Shown in pieces: positions 1 to 5,224 of a stretch of DNA of 8,207 bases. Position 1 is the first letter of the stretch. Every line of letters begins with the position of its first letter. The stretch is from the NCBI GenBank assembly GCA_934716995.1, contig CAKUYO010000064.1, forward strand, positions 1-8,207, in the 5' to 3' direction. The notes beneath the pieces were generated by a model. The model ran no database searches. It saw only the letters and a list, made by a program, of their open reading frames with translations, and was not told the DNA's origin. The stretch is from an uncultured Bacteroidales bacterium. GTDB taxonomy: Bacteria; Bacteroidota; Bacteroidia; Bacteroidales; Paludibacteraceae. A program made the translations under genes and the position numbers.

Positions 1-1
1 T

Positions 2-394
2 GGAATTGCTTATGGCAGTTCCGAAGCGGCTTTTCAGGCACAGAAAACTCTTGATGTTGAAAAGCGTAAGTATTTTGGAACACTTGACCCGTCTAAATCT
101 AAGCGAGAGGGTCGCCGCCTTGTTGATTTGCGTTCTGACTGGGACGGTGTAAAAGACAAGGTTATGTTTGAAATTGTCATGGCGAAGTTTATTCAGAATC
201 CTCAGTTGGCCGATAAACTGCTGGCAACTAAGGATATGACTTTGGTTGAGGGTAACGGCTGGAATGACCGCTATTGGGGCATGGATTATGATTGTACTGT
301 TGGTCGTAATCGGCTTGGAAAGACTCTCATGCTCGTTCGTGAAAATATCTATATGATTCGGATGACGCACGATAGTGAAGAGTCCGTTCTGTGA
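2..394 (+). CDS. NADAR-family (YbiA-like) N-glycosidase, 5' end missing
   Basis: The reading frame is open from the window edge, so the N-terminus is cut off; 130 residues are visible. Family hallmarks occur in the expected order. SSEAAFQAQK (fragment residues 6-15) holds the conserved Glu and Gln of the usual E-hYYQAQK motif. LRSDWDGVKDKVM follows, then AKFIQNPQL, then the active-site region VEGNGWNDRYWG, and finally GRNRLGKTLMLVRE. Known NADAR proteins are about 150-180 residues, so roughly 15-40 residues are missing. The family hydrolyses N-glycosidic bonds: YbiA/RibX-type members act on riboflavin-pathway intermediates, and others reverse ADP-ribosylation of guanine made by DarT-like toxins. 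Which reaction this phage-type copy performs cannot be told from sequence. A counter-defence role against NAD- or ADP-ribose-based host immunity is an inference. The stop runs straight into the ribosome binding site of the phosphatase gene. Confidence 0.88.
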   Translation, partial: GIAYGSSEAAFQAQKTLDVEKRKYFGTLDPSKSKREGRRLVDLRSDWDGVKDKVMFEIVMAKFIQNPQLADKLLATKDMTLVEGNGWNDRYWGMDYDCTVGRNRLGKTLMLVRENIYMIRMTHDSEESVL

Positions 395-404
395 GGAGGG
401 AAAT

Positions 405-944
405 ATGAGTTATCCTGATTTTAAGGTGATGAGTCGGTATGTGCTTGAAGATTACCTTATGAACCCGGACGATGTTGAAACCCTTGTGGTTTCCATCACA
501 GATGTTGGCGCACCGCTTGCTGGTGATGATTGCACAGCGGGGAATATCCATTTCCTTAGATTACAGTTCAATGACTGCGAAGTTAGTACCAAGTGGGAAA
601 CTGCTATGTCAGACGAGCAGGGTGCAGAAGTAGCGAAATTTGTTAAGGACTGGACGAGTAAGGTGTACGTAGAAAAAATCATCGTTCAGTGTGAAGCTGG
701 CTGTAGTCGTTCTGCTGGTGTGTGTGCGGCGATTATGAAGTACATCACTGGTGACGATATGCCTATTTTTCGTAGTCCCAAGTATAGTCCGAATATGAAT
801 TGTTATCGGATGGTCTACAACGCTCTTTTTAATTCCACTCCTAATGAGGTCGAATTAAAAGAGAAGGCTAAAATTAGTGACGCAATGTATTTTGCTGATG
901 GCTCTGAATGGGACTATTTTGGTGGAAAGGTTGTAGAAGAATGA
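405..944 (+). CDS. Dual-specificity/tyrosine phosphatase-like protein
   Basis: This 179-residue protein carries the cysteine phosphatase P-loop. The motif QCEAGCSRSAGV at residues 95-106 fits C-x5-R, with nucleophile Cys96 and phosphate-binding Arg102, followed by Ser103. The helix after it (AAIMKYI) and the downstream PNMNCYRMVYNAL segment resemble small phage and bacterial dual-specificity-like phosphatases. Asp57 in the LQFNDCE segment sits where the general acid of the WPD-type loop is expected; this is inferred, not proven. The residue before Cys96 is Gln instead of the common His. The substrate could be phosphoprotein, phosphorylated nucleotide or RNA 5' ends, and the sequence does not decide. 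ATG 405 was chosen because GGAGG (395-399) lies 5 bases upstream. An in-frame start at 375 has no such site and would overlap the NADAR gene. The stop overlaps the next start as ATGA. Confidence 0.85.
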   Translation: MSYPDFKVMSRYVLEDYLMNPDDVETLVVSITDVGAPLAGDDCTAGNIHFLRLQFNDCEVSTKWETAMSDEQGAEVAKFVKDWTSKVYVEKIIVQCEAGCSRSAGVCAAIMKYITGDDMPIFRSPKYSPNMNCYRMVYNALFNSTPNEVELKEKAKISDAMYFADGSEWDYFGGKVVEE

Positions 945-1585
945 TTAGCACTATTGTTTTCTGGACTTACACAATCTTTGGGGTTCTCCCGGCTGTTATC
1001 GCGCTCTTCGTGTCTGAGTTCTCAAAATTGTACGTGCTTGTAATTATTGCTTGGTTTATCCTTTTGTGGATTAAGCTGTCGCCTACTGGGTCACAGATTC
1101 CCCAGTATCGAAGTTTTTGTAGATATAGATTACATTGCCCGAACGAGCTTCTGCCCAAGATGAAGTACGCGCAGATTAAACAATTATTGTCTGTTAAAGA
1201 GCTTAATGCAGACTTCGACTATGTTAGCTGCGACTACAGCGCAGATAAGTTTGTATACGATGATTACTATGACTGGTCTTACAAAGATGTGAGACATAGT
1301 TTTGTGGTTTGCCATATTGCTAGTAAAAATAACAAACATATCTCTTTAAACCCCGCAACATATTTTGATTACTTCGCAATGTGCTTGGCTGTTAGTAAGG
1401 GCTTGAAGAGTTTGTGTGCAACAGAAACGGTTGATGCACAGTTAAAGAATCTAGCAGATATTAGAGAAGTAATTCGCGAGGTACAAGATAAGGAAACTGC
1501 GAAAATGCAGAGTATTGCATCTGAAAATTTGGAAATTGAAAGTCGCATTATTGGCGACAGAAAGGCTAAGATAAAAGCGAAATGA
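941..1585 (+). CDS. Two-span membrane protein with coiled-coil tail, unknown function
   Basis: I do not recognise a family in this 214-residue protein. Residues about 5-24 and 30-45 are hydrophobic and should form two adjacent membrane spans. A soluble middle (about 46-165) is rich in Tyr and Asp, including a Y/D-dense stretch near residues 90-110. The last 48 residues or so are charged and helical (repeated E, K, R and A, for example RKAKIKAK at the end), consistent with a coiled coil. Start ATG 941 overlaps the phosphatase stop (ATGA), and a purine-rich GGAAAGG lies at 924-930, so translation is probably coupled. It sits between a phosphatase and a PRTase-like gene, which could mean a membrane-tethered partner, but nothing in the sequence proves that. 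The upstream in-frame start at 908 is inside the phosphatase gene and was rejected. Confidence 0.8.
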   Translation: MISTIVFWTYTIFGVLPAVIALFVSEFSKLYVLVIIAWFILLWIKLSPTGSQIPQYRSFCRYRLHCPNELLPKMKYAQIKQLLSVKELNADFDYVSCDYSADKFVYDDYYDWSYKDVRHSFVVCHIASKNNKHISLNPATYFDYFAMCLAVSKGLKSLCATETVDAQLKNLADIREVIREVQDKETAKMQSIASENLEIESRIIGDRKAKIKAK

Positions 1586-2073
1586 ATTACGATACTGCTG
1601 TCATAAGAGTAAATGCGCTTTTGGAAAAGTTTGTTGGCGGAGAGATTTTCTTTGACCAGCTTGATGATTCTATCAGAACGAGCAAAGAAATTTTGGCGAT
1701 GCTTGACCATGATGTTAAACTAACCTATCCACATGATAAATATAAATACGTTGTTACTGGCAAAACTGGTGTTGCATATTTCAACTATGGTTTTACTACA
1801 GACTTGATTGTTCCGGGCGGCTTACGTAAATCTAATACAAAGTTAGACCTTTCCGAATATATAAAACCCGGTGAGAATTACGTGCTTATTGACGATTCCT
1901 ATTTTATGGGACGCACAGAAGCAGTTATTCGGAAAGCACTCAATGAGTGCGGCGCTAATTTGGCCGGAACGCTTGTCTTCTATGACGGTTGTATCGAAAA
2001 GCGTCCTTGGGTTACTTCTATGTATCGTTACTACGACAACTACGATATTTTGGGAAATAGATTGGAGAAATGA
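1582..2073 (+). CDS. Phosphoribosyltransferase-like protein
   Basis: The protein has 163 residues. Residues 100-113 (YVLIDDSYFMGRTE) match the PRPP-binding signature of type I phosphoribosyltransferases: a hydrophobic strand, two acidic residues (Asp104, Asp105), then a small loop ending G-R-T. It is followed by a helix and a second strand (LAGTLVFYDG), as in the Rossmann-like PRTase fold. VVTGKTGVAYF (57-67) could be the earlier strand-loop element. The loop SYFMGRT departs from the usual VxTTGxT, so the protein may bind a nucleotide or PRPP without being a salvage enzyme; divergent PRTase-like domains are known in stress and conflict operons. The substrate is unknown. ATG 1582 overlaps the previous stop (ATGA) and has only a weak ribosome binding site, which suggests translational coupling. 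Confidence 0.7.
   Translation: MNYDTAVIRVNALLEKFVGGEIFFDQLDDSIRTSKEILAMLDHDVKLTYPHDKYKYVVTGKTGVAYFNYGFTTDLIVPGGLRKSNTKLDLSEYIKPGENYVLIDDSYFMGRTEAVIRKALNECGANLAGTLVFYDGCIEKRPWVTSMYRYYDNYDILGNRLEK
2064..2067 (+). promoter_or_regulatory. Ribosome binding site that decides the start at 2076
   Basis: GGAG at 2064-2067 leaves only 2 bases to the first in-frame ATG at 2070 but 8 to the second at 2076. The second spacing is normal for Firmicutes, so initiation at 2076 is preferred. Confidence 0.55.
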
Positions 2074-2075
2074 TT

Positions 2076-2339
2076 ATGAAGGTTAAAATTGGGTTTATTA
2101 TTGAAAACAGTATGGATGCTGCACAGATTGATGAAAATTGCGAACGTGCTATTGCCGCTGGTATCAAGGAGACAACCGCCGCAGGACAGATTCGTGATGA
2201 ATACCAGAAGATGCTCAAGGGACAGATTTTCGGCAGTGACATCAATGGTAATCCTATCACTGCTGATGTTGTAAGCGTTGAGGTATTTGCGAACTCTGAC
2301 GATACCTCGGTGTTTTCTGAATGGCACAAGGAGGACTAA
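2076..2339 (+). CDS. Small unknown protein (87 residues)
   Basis: No family is recognised. The N-terminus MKVKIGFIIE looks like a beta strand. An acidic and alanine-rich helical stretch follows (AAQIDENCERAIAAGIKE), and a likely amphipathic helix lies around EYQKMLKG. The C-terminal half (ITADVVSVEVF) again suggests strands. No membrane segment, signal peptide or metal motif is visible, so a small soluble alpha/beta protein is likely. The start at 2076 is chosen for ribosome-site spacing; an alternative ATG at 2070 adds only two residues and overlaps the preceding stop. Its stop overlaps the next start in the form TAATG, placing it firmly in the same operon as the PRTase-like gene. Confidence 0.75.
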   Translation: MKVKIGFIIENSMDAAQIDENCERAIAAGIKETTAAGQIRDEYQKMLKGQIFGSDINGNPITADVVSVEVFANSDDTSVFSEWHKED

Positions 2340-2527
2340 TGGGCGATTGGTATATTGTTCGCGGCAATATGGACGATGGTTGTCACAAATATAACACAAA
2401 GGCCATCGTATATGCCGTGACTGTAAATGAGGCGAAATCTAAAGCAAAGAAGCATTTAGAGACTGATGCAGACTGCTTGTTCACTCCCATTGATGTAAGT
2501 CGTCTTGATAAGGATATGGTGTACTAA
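2339..2527 (+). CDS. Small unknown protein (62 residues)
   Basis: No family is assigned. The protein begins MGDWYIVRGNMDDG, followed by KYNTKAIVYAVTVNEAKSKAKKH. This gives a strand, a turn, a strand and then a basic helix, a compact layout common in small phage proteins. Start ATG 2339 overlaps the stop of the gene before (TAATG) and has a strong AAGGAGG at 2328-2334, 4 bases away. An in-frame ATG at 2321 lies upstream of that site and is unlikely to be used. It is soluble, with no cysteine motif and a single Cys near the C-terminal third. Codon use and spacing fit the surrounding operon. Confidence 0.75.
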   Translation: MGDWYIVRGNMDDGCHKYNTKAIVYAVTVNEAKSKAKKHLETDADCLFTPIDVSRLDKDMVY

Positions 2528-2529
2528 TT

Positions 2530-2907
2530 ATGGTATGTGTAGACGTTTTTAATCCAGAAGATATTACTACGCGACAGATAACTCTTGATAAATATGAAGC
2601 AACTCCGTATAGAGAGGAACTTCTATATACAATCGTAGACGATGACGAAGATGGATGTGTTCAGAATCTCGTTGTGTATTCAGACGATGGGCCTTGGCAT
2701 CTTGATAGCAACGATGCGTCAACAATCCGTGACCATATTTTCAGCGAAAGTTGGGAAGGTGATAGAACGCTCGATGCTGTTTTTTATCAGGACAGAATCG
2801 CCGCAGTAAAAATCTGTGATGCTTTTATTCCGCTTTCAAGTGACGGATATATGTGCATTTACTTCACGCTTGGTCGCTTGTTTGGAGCTGGCAATTTTCC
2901 TGAATAA
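2530..2907 (+). CDS. Strongly acidic unknown protein (125 residues)
   Basis: No family is recognised. By hand count it has 17 Asp and 8 Glu against 2 Lys and 6 Arg, a net charge near -17. The acidic runs include VDDDEDG (about residues 36-42) and YSDDGPWHLDSND. The C-terminal third is more hydrophobic (IPLSSDGYMCIYFTLG), so it is probably a folded alpha/beta protein and not a disordered tail. Strong negative charge at this size is seen in DNA-mimic anti-restriction proteins, but also in many ordinary halves of protein pairs, so that role is only a possibility. No good ribosome binding site precedes ATG 2530: the nearest AAGGA (2510-2514) is 15 bases away. Expression probably depends on coupling, since the previous stop ends 2 bases before. 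A terminator follows directly. Confidence 0.75.
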   Translation: MVCVDVFNPEDITTRQITLDKYEATPYREELLYTIVDDDEDGCVQNLVVYSDDGPWHLDSNDASTIRDHIFSESWEGDRTLDAVFYQDRIAAVKICDAFIPLSSDGYMCIYFTLGRLFGAGNFPE

Positions 2908-2908
2908 A

Positions 2909-2923
2909 ACAACTAATAGTTGT
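2909..2923. repeat. Small perfect inverted repeat just after the operon end
   Basis: The arms ACAACTA and TAGTTGT are perfect around a single central A at 2916. In RNA the inner pair would open to give a 6-bp stem with a 3-base loop. It abuts the terminator stem, so it may stabilise the 3' end of the message or be an operator half. Its A+T richness makes a strong structure unlikely. Confidence 0.45.
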
Positions 2924-2953
2924 AAGACTGGAAGAAATTTCCAGTCTTTTTCT
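2924..2953 (+). terminator. Intrinsic (Rho-independent) terminator
   Basis: A perfect 10-bp stem pairs 2924-2933 (AAGACTGGAA) with 2939-2948 (TTCCAGTCTT) around a 5-base loop (GAAAT). A run of T (2947-2951) follows, then C and TTT. It lies 17 bases after the stop of the acidic-protein gene and before the next promoter, exactly where a transcription unit should end. The reverse strand has no comparable T-run, so it acts on + strand transcripts. Confidence 0.9.
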
Positions 2954-2964
2954 TTAGATTTCCC

Positions 2965-2993
2965 TTGACTTTTCTTGCTTACTATGGTATAAT
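2965..2993 (+). promoter_or_regulatory. Strong sigma-A/sigma-70 promoter with extended -10
   Basis: TTGACT (2965-2970, five of six consensus bases) and TATAAT (2988-2993, perfect) are separated by the ideal 17 bases. TGG directly before the -10 gives the extended TGn motif. A T-rich stretch lies upstream. Transcription should start near 3000-3001, giving a leader of about 30 bases before ATG 3031. It reads rightward, and the genes from 3031 are its evident targets. It needs only the host housekeeping RNA polymerase, so this unit could be expressed early; the timing is inferred. Confidence 0.92.
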
Positions 2994-3020
2994 ATCAGTG
3001 TAAGAAAGGTATACGATGAT

Positions 3021-3025
3021 GGAGG
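3021..3025 (+). promoter_or_regulatory. Ribosome binding site that decides the start at 3031
   Basis: GGAGG lies 5 bases before ATG 3031. Two in-frame ATGs at 3016 and 3019 lie before it. The former has AAAGG (3005-3009) 6 bases upstream, so a second initiation 5 codons earlier remains possible. Confidence 0.65.
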
Positions 3026-3030
3026 TACTT

Positions 3031-4035
3031 ATGGGTGGTTTAAAATTTATGATGTGTGGATTTGCAATCTTTCTCATTGTAGCAATAGTAGCTGTTGTGG
3101 TTATCGCTGATTTATGCAGAACAACTTGGTATGACGATGCACACGAGGACGAGGACAAAGCAAAAGAGGGGTATTCGCTATATATTACCAAAGTTGAACG
3201 TGAGATGAGCGCCCGTGCAAAAGAACGGGCTGAGCGTGAAGCGTATAATAAATGCGTAAATCACATCGTTATTGTCAATAGTATCGTCAGCAGATATATG
3301 TTGAAAATTGACGAGTATCTTATAAAATACGACTTAAAACAGTTCGACCGTTTCTATACGGTATACTGCAAAGAACTTGCAAATACCCTCGATTCGATTG
3401 ATGGGTGCGTATCGACTTCTTTGTATAGTGACCTTGTAAGTAAAACCAGAGACACATACGGCGGCATCTTTTCCAAAATGCTTGCGGATATAGAAACATT
3501 TATTAAAAATAACTCCGTCTCTGTTACAGATATTGAAGGCATCAAGAATTTTGCTAAAATCAATGGTGACTTCGATGAGAATTACAAAACGGAAGCGGTC
3601 AGCAAGCCTGTAAGTGGCACAGACGTAACACTTATCTCTACCACATCGGCAGTAGATAACAAGGTAAACTATGCAGATGCTTTAGTCCGTGCTTATGAGA
3701 AAATAAGTCAGTGTAAGAAAGAAAAAGCACAGCTTGCAAAAGAATTGGAAAAGTGTAAGGCAGAAGCCAAGGGGCATTGTGCAAACGATGAGTTGTCAAA
3801 TGATTTGACGCGACTTACAAACACTATCTATTGCAGAGAACACTCTGGACGCAATGATGCGACCCTCGCCTTGATGCGCACAACTCGCACTCAAATAATG
3901 GAGTATGTGGCGCATTATGGAACTGATTCCTATGATGGATATAGACTTCATGTTAATGGTCGTCCGGTAAAATACTGCATCTCGGACTGGGAATATGAAA
4001 CCATAGATTGCGATTGTAACGAATTATACAGGTGA
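3031..4035 (+). CDS. Membrane-anchored coiled-coil protein, unknown function
   Basis: No family is recognised in this 334-residue protein, the first gene after the strong promoter. Residues about 6-26 form one very hydrophobic span (Ile, Val and Ala rich). A charged acidic patch follows (DDAHEDEDKAKEG), then a long basic helix around residues 50-75 (REMSARAKERAERE). The middle is helical. Residues about 215-246 form a clear heptad-like coiled coil rich in Lys and Glu (KEKAQLAKELEKCKAE). A Cys-containing C-terminal domain carries YDGYRLHVNGRPV and DCDCNELYR. The layout is a type II or N-anchored membrane protein with most of its mass on one side, but sidedness cannot be read safely. No signal-peptidase site is evident. 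It ends with TGA embedded in the ribosome binding site of the next gene. Confidence 0.82.
   Translation: MGGLKFMMCGFAIFLIVAIVAVVVIADLCRTTWYDDAHEDEDKAKEGYSLYITKVEREMSARAKERAEREAYNKCVNHIVIVNSIVSRYMLKIDEYLIKYDLKQFDRFYTVYCKELANTLDSIDGCVSTSLYSDLVSKTRDTYGGIFSKMLADIETFIKNNSVSVTDIEGIKNFAKINGDFDENYKTEAVSKPVSGTDVTLISTTSAVDNKVNYADALVRAYEKISQCKKEKAQLAKELEKCKAEAKGHCANDELSNDLTRLTNTIYCREHSGRNDATLALMRTTRTQIMEYVAHYGTDSYDGYRLHVNGRPVKYCISDWEYETIDCDCNELYR
4030..4035 (+). promoter_or_regulatory. Ribosome binding site that decides the start at 4041
   Basis: AGGTGA, complementary to part of the 16S tail, lies 5 bases before ATG 4041 and includes the previous gene's stop. A possible GTG start at 4032 falls inside this site and would have no ribosome binding site of its own. 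Confidence 0.55.
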
Positions 4036-4040
4036 GTAAT

Positions 4041-4253
4041 ATGGAAGTTTGGAAAGTTATTAAAAAATTAGAGAAACTTGCGAAAGAGAACCCGGAGCAG
4101 GAAATTACGATTGAAACTGGCAAGCATCATTCGTATAAATGTCCGCACTGTGGCAAAGAAGCCGCTTGGGTACAAGAACTTGCAACGTGTAAACTTAGCG
4201 ATGCTATTATTTATGAGGGCTTTGATGGGGCAATCGTAATTGATACAGAATGA
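4041..4253 (+). CDS. Small CxxC protein (possible half zinc ribbon)
   Basis: This 70-residue protein opens with an amphipathic basic helix (MEVWKVIKKLEKLAKENP). Next comes KCPHCGKEA with Cys34 and Cys37, a CPxCG zinc-knuckle motif. Only one further Cys (Cys50) is present, with His29, His30 and His36 nearby, so a complete four-ligand site would need histidines or a partner chain. The C-terminus (AIIYEGFDGAIVIDTE) looks like a beta strand pair. Small CPxCG proteins are often nucleic-acid- or protein-binding adaptors; the function here is unknown. The stop overlaps an in-frame ATG of the next gene (ATGA at 4250). Confidence 0.7.
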   Translation: MEVWKVIKKLEKLAKENPEQEITIETGKHHSYKCPHCGKEAAWVQELATCKLSDAIIYEGFDGAIVIDTE

Positions 4254-4264
4254 GGTTGAATTAT

Positions 4265-4447
4265 ATGGAGATTTCAGATGTTTTCGGTATGATATTTACA
4301 CTTAGTCTTTTTGCGATTGTAGTATTGTTCGAGATTCATGGCTTCATAGTGTTTGCCATTCCAAATGGCCTCTTTGTTTCTGCTATATATTTGCTGGGAT
4401 GTTTGGCTGGCGATTCTCTTGTTGGTGCGCTTATAACTTTGCAATAA
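4265..4447 (+). CDS. Small hydrophobic membrane protein (60 residues)
   Basis: The protein is almost entirely hydrophobic. A first span lies at about residues 8-22 and continues past a short EIHG break. A second lies at about 36-56 (FVSAIYLLGCLAG). There are almost no charges outside the N-terminal MEISD and the break, so it is an integral membrane protein. No family is recognised, and size alone is not enough to call it a holin. ATG 4265 has GAGGT at 4252-4256, 8 bases upstream. An alternative ATG at 4250 overlaps the previous stop and would add five residues (MRLNY) without a ribosome site of its own; the choice is uncertain. Confidence 0.65.
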   Translation: MEISDVFGMIFTLSLFAIVVLFEIHGFIVFAIPNGLFVSAIYLLGCLAGDSLVGALITLQ

Positions 4448-4459
4448 TAGGAGGCAAAA

Positions 4460-4840
4460 ATGATTAAGAAACGTATTACATTGTCGGACTGGACGTACAT
4501 CGGCAAGTATAATAACTGCGTTGATTGGGCGCGAGGGCTTTGCGACTACTATCTCATCTTAGATGATGATAAAGCACTATATAGAAAGCAAGAAATTAAA
4601 ACTTGGTTCTATGTAATTATATTTATCCCGGTTTGTTTAATCAACCTTATTCTCTGCATTATTGATGGCGGCTTGGTAGAATTTGAGATTCCTTACAAAA
4701 CTACCGACAAGACTTTCCTCGGTATGCAAAAAGACGAAGGTATTGTAAGTACAGCAACTTTTGGTATTTCTTACGAGAGGGCCAAAGAAGTCTGGAATAA
4801 ATACGACAAAGGGGCAAGATGGAGATTTATAGAGAGGTAA
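4460..4840 (+). CDS. Single-span membrane protein, unknown function (126 residues)
   Basis: No family is recognised. A soluble N-terminal part (residues 1-48) is rich in Tyr, Asp and Lys. One strong hydrophobic span follows at about 49-69 (FYVIIFIPVCLINLILCII), then a C-terminal soluble domain of about 55 residues ending in KGARWRFIER. The start is secure: AGGAGG at 4449-4454 lies 5 bases before ATG 4460. The last 22 bases overlap the start of the next small membrane protein in another frame, so the two are probably translated together. Confidence 0.78.
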   Translation: MIKKRITLSDWTYIGKYNNCVDWARGLCDYYLILDDDKALYRKQEIKTWFYVIIFIPVCLINLILCIIDGGLVEFEIPYKTTDKTFLGMQKDEGIVSTATFGISYERAKEVWNKYDKGARWRFIER

Positions 4841-4944
4841 TTGATGCTGTCATCAGCTTACTTGTCCTTGGTGGACTTGTAGGGCTTGTCTATGTAGGAT
4901 TTAGTGTCGTTGTCGATATTTTTGAGTGGCTGTGGCCGTTTTGA
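4819..4944 (+). CDS. 41-residue single-span membrane protein, overlapping the gene before
   Basis: This gene is short but well supported. ATG 4819 has AAAGGGGC at 4808-4815 just upstream. Its frame stays open through the gap between two neighbours and stops right at the ribosome binding site of the next gene. The product has a short charged head (MEIYREVID), one Gly/Val/Leu-rich span at about residues 10-32, and an aromatic end (IFEWLWPF) typical of a membrane-interface anchor. It starts inside the 4460-4840 gene, with a 22-base overlap. Function is unknown; a small regulatory or lysis-accessory peptide are options with no direct support. Confidence 0.65.
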   Translation: MEIYREVIDAVISLLVLGGLVGLVYVGFSVVVDIFEWLWPF

Positions 4945-4950
4945 GGTGAT
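4943..4950 (+). promoter_or_regulatory. Very strong ribosome binding site
   Basis: GAGGTGAT is an 8-base perfect complement to the 3' tail of 16S rRNA and lies 7 bases before ATG 4958. It overlaps the TGA stop of the 41-residue protein, so termination and re-initiation can be coupled. Confidence 0.75.
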
Positions 4951-4957
4951 AACGTAA

Positions 4958-5167
4958 ATGGAAATATATGAAAAGATGAGACAACTTCTTTGGAGAAGAA
5001 TGTCGGAAATGCTCTTGAATGGTGTTTCTGTATCTGATACCGTAGATGCACTTCTTGGTGACATCACTGTGGACGTTTATCACAACCTGTATTCAGCAAA
5101 AGATATGGAAGAAATTTCACATCCGTATAAACGAGATTACGGTCATTACTTTTTAGATAAAATTTGA
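4958..5167 (+). CDS. Small soluble unknown protein (69 residues)
   Basis: No family is recognised. The N-terminal 30 residues form a likely amphipathic helix (EKMRQLLWRRMSEMLLNG). SVSDTVDALLGD follows and could be a second helix. The C-terminus is charged and aromatic (HPYKRDYGHYFLDKI). No membrane span or metal motif is visible. Two adjacent helices suggest a small all-alpha protein, possibly DNA- or protein-binding, but no specific motif is evident. The start is certain because of the near-perfect ribosome binding site before it. Confidence 0.75.
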   Translation: MEIYEKMRQLLWRRMSEMLLNGVSVSDTVDALLGDITVDVYHNLYSAKDMEEISHPYKRDYGHYFLDKI

Positions 5168-5224
5168 CTTTTGTGTAAGAAAAAATAACGTAGGTGCGTT
5201 AAATTTTAAGGAGAAATTGTAAAA

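Noticed and set aside
375..404. Earlier in-frame start for the phosphatase
   Set aside because: It would lie inside the NADAR gene without a ribosome binding site, while ATG 405 has GGAGG at ideal distance.
1369..1710. Reverse-strand open frame of 113 codons
   Set aside because: It lies fully across two well-supported forward genes, has no ribosome binding site and reads as a frame shadow. All other reverse-strand frames (for example 2018-2399, 5929-6150, 6352-6615) fail for the same reason.
1871..2086. Forward open frame overlapping the PRTase-like gene
   Set aside because: It is an alternate frame within a gene that shows a real family motif, and it has no convincing start signal.
4819..4981. 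Similar starts MEIYREV and MEIYEKM in two neighbouring genes, suggesting a duplication
   Set aside because: The similarity stops after four residues, the DNA differs at wobble positions and the rest of the proteins are unrelated.
5164..5192. Possible promoter with TTGACT before the zinc-ribbon gene
   Set aside because: The -35-like hexamer is present but no acceptable -10 box lies 16-18 bases downstream.
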